This document shows positions 23,601-35,600 of a stretch of 64,000 nucleotides of DNA, one piece after another. The position numbers and the translations under genes are program-made. How positions within the stretch are numbered: the first letter of the stretch is position 1; every line of letters begins with the position of its first letter. The notes under the pieces are model-generated. The model did not search any database. It saw nothing but the letters and a program-made list of their open reading frames with translations, and was not told where the DNA came from. Origin of the DNA: Dastarcus helophoroides (Eukaryota > Arthropoda > Insecta > Coleoptera > Bothrideridae); the NCBI GenBank assembly GCA_028583605.1, contig CM053330.1:21850129-21914128 (forward strand). Reading direction: 5' to 3'.

Positions 23601-26600
23601 TTTTTTTCAATGACGGAATTATAAAAACTTGTTTCATGTTGAAAGAAATGAGACAGCCTTAACGATAATTATGTTAAAAAATAAATAAGATGATTTTGAA
23701 GCTTAAGCTTTTTGCCTTATCGTGTTATTTATTTTTGTTCATGTTCTTCAAGCATGTGTGCATTACTTTTCAGCCTGCCGTCGTACAGCTAATTCATTCG
23801 TCCTGTGACCAAATTCCAAATAAAATAAAAATATCAAATATGTGTCATTCTTTTATAATTGAAAATTTATATAAAAAAAAATGACAAATCGAAAAAGAAA
23901 ATACAATTTGTGTAGATTATGTTAGAATGTGAAATTTGTAGGAAACAACATAAACCAAACGGGGAGACCTTTTATATCTATGAACGAACATTTTAGAAAT
24001 TTTTAAATTGTAAACAAGAGTTGCATTATTCTAAATATATTTTAGTATAGAACCTTGAAAAATTGCGTAGTAGCAATAAAAAAGCTCAATTCTAAAAATA
24101 TAGAAATTTTAGAAATAATAAGTATAGAAATACTAACTTATAATTAAACAGCCAATTAAATTTAACTTAAGCGCCCTTTTTAAATTTATTTACACCATAA
24201 ACAATCATACCCATGCAATTATCTCTACCACCTCTAATATCCTAGAACTTAGCTACAAACAAATTAATCACATAAAAAGGTAGCACAATTCAAGATATTC
24301 GTCTTTCGGGATTGGACCGTGTCAAAGAACTATTAAAAGTGTTCAACATTTCCTTCACTATCGTTGGGGCCTAGTTCAGAAACAAAAGAAATAGATGAAA
24401 ATTAAAATAAAAGTACTGATTGTGAAATGAAAAAAATTCAAAACATTAGAGCATGGTAACTCAGTAGGTCCACCAGGGGTTGTACACTCCACTACCTCCA
24501 CTATAACAACTTTTATCATGCCACAAGGTACAATCCCAATATAGTAAAAAATACGGTTGGCACCAGTTGGCACTTTATCTAATAACTTTACTCTTTAAAT
24601 TGACAACTGCAACTGTCATTATCATTATTAACAGCTTTTTTGTTTTTTATTGTTATTTACTTGCTTACTATGTTATATGTTATGACACGATAACACTGCA
24701 AAATAACTATACTCTGTTCACCCAACAGATATAGTTAGGACACTCCCACTGAAAAAAAGACAGGTTCACACGATATTAAGAAATAATGATAAAAATCATA
24801 GATAATAAAGTCGAATAGAATTGTTCAAAAAATTAATAAGTCGTTTAAATAAAATTGTTCTTTATTTAATGCAACCAGTGCCATAGTAAAAATATGATAA
24901 AAAAATAGAAAATATATACAAATATGTATCAAAAGAACCCTACATAATATAACGTATATTTCATTTTTCCAGTGATTGGCAGTTACATTACTTACGGCTT
25001 GTTGAAAGAGTAGCGAAGGTTTTTTAGTTTGCAGGTTGTATTATTTCTTAGCACGTAGCCTTTTATTTGCCCTCTTTATAATTTGATGGGATTAAATTCG
25101 CAATGACATGGAAGGCAATCGCAATTTCATCAGTCACATTGCTCCGAATAATATAAGCCTCATGAACAAAACCTACGAGTTCAGCTTTAATTATTATTCT
25201 TCATGGTAGACCCTTATTGACCGGAAATATTATGTTTTTTTTCAATTTATTTTTTTTCCTAATTTATTAAAAATACAAAATTTTTATTTTTTCCATATCT
25301 AATTTTTGGTCTCCTATTTTTCATTATTCCTATTCTATGTAAAATAAACTAACCTCTTAATTTGTAAACTCTCATGAAGTGACGTTTTCAATACTGGGCC
25401 GAAGAAATGTTAAATAAATTGAAAAAAAAAATTAATTATTATGTTTGCTTCATCATGAATTTTTTCCTGATAATCTCTAGCTTTATTTGAAACGAAGCAC
25501 AAGAGACCATCATCTCTTCCCTTGCACAATGGAACCTTCAAGCCACTTGTTTTGTAATTGAATAGTACGAAAAACGAAACTTATTTGGTTAAAATTGTCA
25601 CTTTAAAAGTCAACGTTACTAACGACGTGACCGATCAAACTTATTTTGGTGTGTGTGATTTTCAAATACTATCAATAGAAATAATTTATTTAAATATGGT
25701 GCTTTATTTATGGAAGTGGTTTAACTATATCTGTTGGGTGAACAGAATATACATATATTGTATAGTCTATGTTTGAATACTACATAAAATAAAACAAAAT
25801 GCGTCAACTATAGTAGTTTGTACAACAAGAGCAGATATGATGTCCATATCGCACGAGAACGAATTTTGAGAACGAGGCCGTAGGCGGGGGGCACAATCGT
25901 TCGAGTGCCATATGGACAATCCGCTCGACTTGCAAAGCGTATTTTTCTTACGACTACTATTCATCAAAGACTAAAATACGATTTAGCAAATTAATAATTT
26001 TTTATGAGACATTTGCAGTTTCTAATATATTTTTTGTAAAACTGTTATTAAAAGTGACATTTTTAGTTCATTGATAAGTGAACTAAAAATTGACTTTTAT
26101 AATGACACGTGACAAAAACACTTTTAACACTAGTGCGAAAAAGTTTTTTCGCACTAGTGTTAAAAGTAAATATAGCAGTGTTTCCCAAACTTTTTTGCCC
26201 TAACCCGGTTGTTTTTAATATTTTTCCTTCGCCACCCACTAAAAGATGTTTTAATTATATCTTAATGCTGGAAAGAACTAATCATTTGTGAGTATGAAGA
26301 CAATTCTGCAGCCTGGTATTTTATTTTTGTGGTCCGCTGCCAGGTTGTGACCCACTGTTTAGGAAACACTGATATATAGCAATATGCAATATAAAATAGA
26401 AAGATATTTTTTTTGGTTGAACGGACTGGTCCAACAATATTGTGTTTCCAAACATTAAAACATTCAAAATAGTTATAAATTATTTATTTATAATATTAAT
26501 ATTACTATTACAATCTGAACGGTTACTTATTTTAGTTTTCCTGAGAAGTAATTGCAGAGGTATTTATGCAAAGTAATCCGTGCAAAAACCAGGACGGATG

Positions 26601-29600
26601 TTGCTTTTAGTCTTCATAATATAAAACAAAGATTTTTCAATATCATCCAGTGTTAATTTACAAAATTCTTGAGAGCGACAGACTCCAAATAATCCAAAAA
26701 CTGACGCAACTTTTTACTGCATATTTGGTGTCTGAAGCTTCATTCAAAAAAATCTTGTACGCTGGTTTTAATACTTGCTTATATCCTAGTTTGCTTTAAA
26801 AACTAGCTTTTATCATAGAGAGATTCCATAACTTAGAATTTCCTTCGGCGTAAACCAAAAATATATTTTTAGTGAAGTTATCCGCTAGATTCTTTATTTC
26901 ATACCATCATATTTTTGTCCCGATTTCTGGAGCAATAAATCTCAGTTGATGTATTTGCTGTTTCTTCCACATCAGATGGAATAATAAAATTGCTTTAATT
27001 TCCAATCTTTTCTTCAAAATTCATGTTTATTAGCCATAAAATCTACAATATTTTAGGACAGGTTCAATTGTGGTTACTAATTAACATTAAACAACTTACA
27101 ATTGTTTTACTTAGTTACACTCTATCCAATACCTGACTTGATTGTCAGATGTAAATGTCAAATATGTAATTCAACACGCAAACAATAAATCTAAAATTCA
27201 ACCCTAGGGATAGCATTTTCTCTTTTAATTTAACAGTTTTACAAAAAATATTGTATGATACACTTGTTAAAAGTGATTTTATTTTGTTCGTGGGGTTGCT
27301 CCACTCGCTACGCTCGTTCCGCAATACTCCCCACTCACAAAATAAAATGTCACTTTTAACACTTGTATCATAAATAACTATTATACAGGGTCCATGTGTC
27401 AATGAAACGTCATAAATTTATCGTAATAAAATTCATATTTACTATTTGATTTCTAAGGTAATAATATCTTGAATATTTCACTTGCAGCCTCAGAAATGTC
27501 CGCCGGGATAAAGTTTACTAATTTTAAATATTTTCTTTGGTAAATATCGAAGTCAGTTTGAGAGATTCTATGGTATAATTCTGAATCTAAAAATGACATT
27601 CGTCTTTATCGCATGCCGTGATTGATCAATTTCATATTCACACTAGTGTGGATATGAAATCGACCAATCACGGCGCAACTTTCGTTATATCCGTTCACTA
27701 GACTGATATGGTCTATCTATCCTGTTCGCAAGGTATGAAGAAAACAGTGAATGTGGGAATGGGAAAAATAATAAATAAGTTAGATTAAGTTCACGAATGA
27801 CAGCTAACAATGAATATTTTTGAAAAAATCAGGTTATGCCACACCCTATTATATAGACTAAAATTTACTATTTGGAAATATTTCGTCATTTATCAGTTTG
27901 TAAGCTTTCCCTTTGACAGTGTCCGACGCCTGATATCCACCATACCAGGAGCGAAACTCTTCTGGCGTACATACTGAGTTACCGTGCTCTTCAGTGTTAG
28001 CTGCCTTGTCCTTTTTGTCATTTTGATTGTTTATTTCAGAAGTGTTTCGCCTCTGGTTTGGCGGACATACTGAGTTACCATGCTTTTCTGACTAACCAAT
28101 CTTGTCATTTTTCATTTTAGAAGAGTTTGCCTCAGGTATAGTGAACATATTGAGTTACTGTGCTCTGATGTTTTAAATTTTTTGATTTCTTGTATATTGA
28201 TGGTAATTTGTGTTTATAATTTTCTGCTTCTTTTGTTCCTGAAGAAGTTCCCTATCTAGCCTAAGCGATGATGGGCGAAACTTCGAACACTTTTAGTGCT
28301 TTGACACGGTTCAATCCCAGAAGAAGTATATCTTGTATAAACTCTGACCGTGGAAGCCTTCACATAATTACAATCACATAATTACCCGCACAATTAAAAA
28401 TACTTATTGGCGATAGGTACGATGACCGTTACCGCCATCGGTATGGAGACAGATACGGTGACAGATATGGCGATGACTATGACTACTATGGTGATGACAG
28501 GGATGGAGGAAGCCGTTGGTTTTTTAGACCCGGTAGTAGACGGCCAGCAAGGCCCGTGGAAGGAAGACCTCCTTACCCATATAGGCCCCCGCGACCGGTT
28601 GATGGAAGGCCTCCACTCGACCGGCCAATATCTCCTGGTCCAGATGGGCCCATATACGATAACTACGGCGGCCAACCCTACAGGCCATTGGGCACCAGAT
28701 GCGAAGAAGGTGAAAGTTTCAAGCAAATGGGAAGCAGGCAACGAATGCGGAAGGAGTATATTAGAAAATTTATGTATGCACCAAGTCTTGAACGTTGTCA
28801 ACGGGAATGTGCAGACAATAGGGATTTCGCTTGCAGATCATTTAATTACAGGTTTGAAAGCTAAGTATTTGTAGTGTACATCACTATTATATTTCAATTT
28901 TACAGGGAAGCCGGATACGACGGGGATAGAGAAAACTGCGAAATGAGTGACAGAGATAGTAGGGATTTTGAAATAAGTAATCCTCGATACTTTGAAAGTA
29001 ATGGAAATTTTGATTATTACGAAAAAACCCTTAGTCGACAAGGACTTGATGACTGTTTGGATGGTAATAGAATTAGATATTTCTTGTACTGAATTATTGC
29101 ACGACATACTAAAGTAAAGAATAAAAGCTTTCTAGTTTATTAGTTATTTTTATTATTTTAACAAAAGCACGTCATAATTCTTTCCGCTATTTAAATACAT
29201 AGCCGGTCCATTCAAATAGGATATGCGAACTAGGCAGGGGCCTAGGAAGCTTGCTTTTGGAGGGACGGCATGATGGTTATGGGGAGCATCGAGCACTATA
29301 AATATGGAAAATATATTTTGAGGCACATCTTATTCCTTTTAGTCAAAAAATATTTTTGGAATATATTTATTCAGTCATCGAATATATTTTATGGCATGTT
29401 TTTAGTCGTCTTTTGCCTATGGCGCCTAATCCGCTCTGGCTGGCTTAATGTACAGTAAAAAAACTTCCAGGTGACTGATTTGACACAAATAAAAAAATAT
29501 ATATAAAAAATAAAAGTTACCAATCTACTACGTTTATTGGGCAATAAATTGAACACAGAAAAATGTCCGAGTAGTAGGAATATGAAAAAAAAAGAAAGAA

Positions 29601-32600
29601 CTTGTCATTAAACATAATTAATCAAAATTTGTTCAAATTATATTAACTTATTTATCACAAAACTAATATATGACACTTATTTTAATAACAAGCTATATGT
29701 TTCAAAGCACAATTGCACTTATTTCTTAATTCCATCATGTTGCACCGTATTCAGCACTTTAAACTTTTTGGAGCACAGTTTCCACAATACTAACATGGAT
29801 TTAATCATAAAAGTTAAGGTAAAACATTAATCCCCTCCAATTGTATTCACGTTAACGGTAACTGCCACAATAAATTGTATCATTGTCCATTGCCCATGAT
29901 TAAATTGAACAATTATGGGATAATTGGCCATCACAGGTCAATAACGTTTGTTTATGTGGTGTGAAACCGGTGATTTTTTTCTGTTATTATTTGGTGAATG
30001 TTAAATGGAGATGATGGTTTTAAATTACAAAAAATACAATAAACACAATGCAAAATTCTAAAATAACGGATTATTTGTTAAATTACCGTTATGAAACGTT
30101 TACATGTACAGTAACACAAAATTTAATCAAACATATGGGACTCTTTTTTTTTTTCACATTAAGCAAATATTCATTTTTATTTACTTGATATTTTCAGTAC
30201 ACAGGTTGAACCAAATTTGATTTCCATTATGGGGATCTCGTAAACTATTAGAGATACAAGGAAGTTTAAATGGACAAAATCGTGTAAAAATTAATGCCCA
30301 ATATTATTCCGCTAAGAAAACAATGAAATTTCAATTCGTCTTGGTTTTATTTAGAAAAAACTAAAAATCGTGATTTTTAAAAATCAACTGTAAGTTGTTT
30401 ATTTGAAGTCCGATTGAATCAATTCAAAACCTGCAATTAGTTGTTTTTTGAGGCCTTTTCACTGGTGTACGTTAGTTTTTTCTAAATTTAACTGTCTCCG
30501 AGAAAATTATGTCAACTTTGTTATTTCTTATGGACGCCATATGGGATTTTATCATTTTCGAATTTGGCATATTTTTCTGATTAATTTAATATATGACATG
30601 TCATACTTCAGATGAGGCAAAGCGGGTTAAATGAACTAATTTTTTATTTTTAAACAAATAAATTTTAGTAGGGGATGCAAGTGCCATAACTGTTAATAAT
30701 AAAAATACAGTACCTAATTGCTTAAAAATAATTATTATACTAAAAATATTGTAACAAACTGTGCAAAATTAAAACAGTTATCAGTATCAGTAAAGTGCAT
30801 GCACCCCTTTAAATGGCGTAATTCTATGAAAACAGTTGAATTTAGAAAAAAAATTATGTAAAACAATGAAAAGGCCTTAGAAAACAACTAACTACATTTT
30901 TTGAATTTTTTTAATCGGACTTCAAATAAACAAGTAACAACTGATTTTTAAAAATGGCGATTTTCAGTTTTTTCTAAATAAAATCAAGACGAATGGGAAT
31001 TCAACTGTTTTCTCAGCGGAGTAATATTAGGCATTAAATTCTGCACTACTTTTCCGATTTAAGTTTTGTTGTATCTCTAATGGTTTACGACATCCCTGTA
31101 GTGGAAATCAAATTTGGTTCGACCTGTAGATTGAAAAAAAAACTTTTAATAAAATATCATCATCAAGTCATTCCGTAACATCAAATAACCAAGATGATTA
31201 GATTTTACAGTAGTGGACTAAAAATGAAACATGCAGCGTGTCTTATTTAAAGGGTTGCGGCGTAATAAATCTTTAGTTTTTTTGTCCAATTTAAATAAAA
31301 TTGATCTCAAAAGATAGAAATCACCAAGGTCTATTTAAGGCCACAAAATCAATGTCCGCCTTTAAATACAAGCCATCTAGGATGCTAAAGTAAATAAAGT
31401 AGGCAATTTTTAATCAAAACATTTTGTTAACAAAACTTGTTCGAAATCATATAAAAACCTTGAATCCGAGTTCAATTAATTAATTAAAAATCTAAAAAAA
31501 AGAGGTTTTCATGAAGAAAAATCATTTTATTCATTTTAATAAAAGTTATTTTGCTCTATTAAATCTCCAACAAGCCTAATGCATGCCTGAATTCGTTTTC
31601 TCTTCTTCTTCATAACTTTTTTTGAATTTAATAACTAAACTTGGAATTCAGGGTTTTTGAATGAATTTGAATAAGTTTGGCCAATAACAAATTTTTATTA
31701 AAAATGTCTATTACAATTTTTTAATTTTTTTTCCTATAATTTAGTATAGTAGAGTCTCTTGCATTTAAATACGGAAAGTGATTTTGTGGTCTTATATAGA
31801 CCTTAGTGACTTCGACCTTTGGAAATCTGTTTCATTTAAATCGGACAAAAAGAAAAGGCGTTTTTACGCCATTGTTAAATTCTTAAGTGTAACACACCGT
31901 AGATATAAGGTTTGTTCCAACCGAACATCAAACTAGTTTGCAACCGTCCGGCGCATGTGCATTCAAAATTTACCGTTCCAACCAAGTGCAAACTCCAACC
32001 CAACTGGCAGTTCGGTGTTCCAACAGTGCTCTGACTAGTTCGTGATCAATCAGAACAGTCAGCAGCCGAGAGCTTGTACTGGCAGTTGGGAACATGCGCA
32101 ATAAGTAATCGATAAGCGGTATCTAATTTCTCAACTGTTATTTGTCAATACGATTGTCAAATGTTTTGATCTTATCGGAGCAAATGTAAATTGTGTTGTT
32201 AAGTTCTGAATTCTATTTTTCATCCACTATATTTGCTCAAAAATAACAAAAAGATTTATTTTCATCGCTTTCGATTGAGACAGACGGCGAAGACCAGAGG
32301 TTTTCCGAGAAGCCCCAAAGTGCGTTCCAACGTGTACAATCCCAAACCAATCGGAGTATAATACGGAATGCACGCATGCGTACGAACTAGTTCATGAATT
32401 AGTCGGAAACTAATCAGAAATGTTCGGTTGGAACAAACCTATAAGTAAAACACATATAGAAAAATATATAAAGCCAGAAATAGTCGAAGTAATTAGACAT
32501 TGTACTTTCGTTCTCATTAGCAGAATTGGACAAAAATGCATAACGACATAAAATAAAATAAATATAAAAAGCAATGATGAAAAAATCAACTAAAGATAAT

Positions 32601-35600
32601 TTTAAGTCATAATTATGCAGCTGAGGAAAAATCATAAATATCACTTTACCACTTACGAGTCTAAAAATTATCAAATAAAAAAGATCTATTATAACTGAAT
32701 GATAGAAAAAAAATGTTGCATTATTTTGAATATGAAGATCCATTTAATAATACAACCACCAGAAAAATCATCTATTAATAAGTAGACCGATAAGGTACTT
32801 TTTTGTCTTATTACTATAGAATTGATCAGAATAAAAATTTAGAAACCACAAATGTAACTCATAAGATATTTTAATAAGATAATAAGATATTCTTCATTTG
32901 ATATTTTATAAATTCGTAGATAATATACTATTTAATGGAGTATTTATCAGATATTTTTTTCATCACAATGTTTTAAAAATCCCTTTAATATTATCTACGT
33001 AGATGACAGTAACCTAGTAGCATCATTTTTTTCCAACAAATCATTGTTGGCCACCCATTCAGATGGGCTAAGGGAATAGCAGATACAAATCATTAATCGG
33101 GATTTCGAGGTCATTCTGATATGTAGAAAGATAAATTCAAGGGATAATGAAATCAACATTCTCATGGACGGTAAAAGCCTCCTTATGGGATCTAATTTCT
33201 CTACCCTAGGAGTCAATGCAAGCAGTTACCTACTTCTCTTGAAACGACCATGTGTGCGTCATTGTCAACTCTATTTCTCAGACGCTGGGCTTTCTTTTTT
33301 GAGCTAAATAATACTCCATACCTTATCATATCTGGTTAGAAAGTATAAGCTAGGCCAAGATTAAATTACTGTTTTCATGTTTTGAGATCAGCCCAAAGAT
33401 TCAATTCAAAGAAGAGCGATTCGCCTAACTGATGCTGAGGATCTAACCGAGTGTCCCGAAATACTGGAGCATGGAGAATCTCTGGTATTTTCATGGGAGA
33501 GGCCCACGAAAATTGATGACTATGATTCTCCTAAAGACAATATTCTTGAGGCACTACTTACCTAAAAATAATCTATATACAATTATACATACAATTACTT
33601 CTTTGTCATTTGCGTTTTATCAAATGAGGTACATCGGGTATAACAGGATCACGGTACACCCTTTTTTTTTCTTTATTTATTAAGAGAAAATTTTCAAATT
33701 TACTACACTTGATGTTTTTATGAAATGTCAAATTTTAACATAAAAATGACATTTCTACTGCTGTCACTTTCGCTAAAACTGATAACAACTTTTGATTTTT
33801 AAATGGAACGTCCTGTATATTATTATGTTTTTGGACGCTGCACAAATTTTTGAATACAATTCACCTAAAAAAAGTAATTTTTAAAGGATCAAAAAATTTT
33901 TTGGTCCCATTTTATTTTTCAACCTAGAAGGCTATAACTCGTTCAAATTGACTCTAACGGATCACATTAACACTAAAAAAAAATCAAATCACGTGAAAAA
34001 AGCGATATTTCATTCTTTTATTACGTGATAGTTAAGAAAAATGGTTTTTATGTCATAATTTCATTTTTTTAAATGGCACCACCTTGGTACTGTGGCACCA
34101 CCAAAAAGTATAATTTGTGGCTAAACTAACCATATTTTCATTTTTGCTATGAAATCAATAGAACTGAAGTTACAGCCAAAAGAATTTAAAATACTCGGTT
34201 TCAATTTAATTGAACATTTATTCAATAAGATTAGATAGCTGTCAAAAACAAATTTACCATAGAAATAGGACACTTTCTAAGTTTTCCTAATTTAATGTTT
34301 GTGCAGCGCTAATGTGGTCAGTTAGCATTAATTAGGATGAGTCATGACCTTCTAGGCTGAAAAATAAAATGGGACCAAAAATATTTTAGATCCTTTAAAA
34401 ATCACTCATTTTATGTGTATTCTATTTAGAAAATTGTGCAGATTCTAAAAATATAAAAATATATAGGGTGTTCCATTTAAAAATAAAAAGTTGGCATTAG
34501 TTTTAGGAAATATGATAGCAGTAGGAATGTCAATTTTGTGTCAAAATTTGACATTTCATAAATACATCAAGTGTCCATTAGGGTTGGATTCATTTGAAAT
34601 ATACTCGATAATTTTATTTTCTTGACAGAAAAAGGCAGAAAGGCAGAGGTGCGTCGCTGCTGAATACATAGAGGAATAATTCAAATCGAGTGGCAATTCT
34701 ACTGAGGTCAACTTAATTCACTTCTGCCATTTGTCTAAAAGTAAATATTGCAATTCCATCGAGGTCAACTTAATTCCAATCTGCCGTCTTTCTAAAAGTA
34801 TTTCAATTAGTCAATTTCGAGCCGCAGAGGAAAACAAGTAATTTTAAATCCTCTCCAACTACCATCACTTCTAGTAGAATATGTTTCTGTCAAAAGGGAT
34901 AAACATTTCTTCCGTCGCTTTCTTAGTTTCAATGATATATGCAGAGTTGCAGAGTTCAACTGCTCAATAAAGTTGACAGTTTCTTCGGAGGCACTTTGAT
35001 GATGATAGTTGAGGAATTGATACTTTTAATCCACTTGATTAACAGTTGAGAGGACAAGAAAACACCACGGAGCAAGACAATTGTATCTAGCAAAAATTGC
35101 CCTGATAGAATTGCTTAGGTATCAGGTAACCAACGTACTGACTGGTTAAGTGGAGTAAAAGCTGCGTAGAAAGCATATTTTATTTGCTTATGCATCGCTT
35201 TTTCATTAAATAATGCCAGTGCTTCATGAATTTTCTTCCCGTCTACTTAGTAATACTTTAAAAATTAATAAAAGGATCCTGGCAGAAGCGAATTAAATTT
35301 AATACAACTTCATTTAACGCAACTTATAACATCTTCATTTTTTGGAAAATGTTTTAAAGATAACAATTAATTTTAAAGATATGAATAAAACAAAATAAGG
35401 AAGTAACGGTGACCCCAAAAGTGATGCTGGTTATAAACAGCTGCTCCTAAAAATTAAGATAAAATGTATTAGAATTTGAATTAGCGAAGTAAGAATATTG
35501 GGAAAATGGGAGGTAATACCCATTAAACAATATCACTCATTGTGCTATTTAAAATTTATAAACATTCATGAAAGTGTTCCTTCATCAAATTAGATTTGTT

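Noticed and set aside
28394..29107. - strand and frame-shifted + strand open frames
   Set aside because: Shadows of the PAN5/linker exons; the + frame carrying the PAN cysteines has proper splice sites and phases.
32414..32743. 109-codon hydrophobic - strand frame
   Set aside because: Composition follows A+T bias, no signal or family motif, and it overlaps the TATAA element end.
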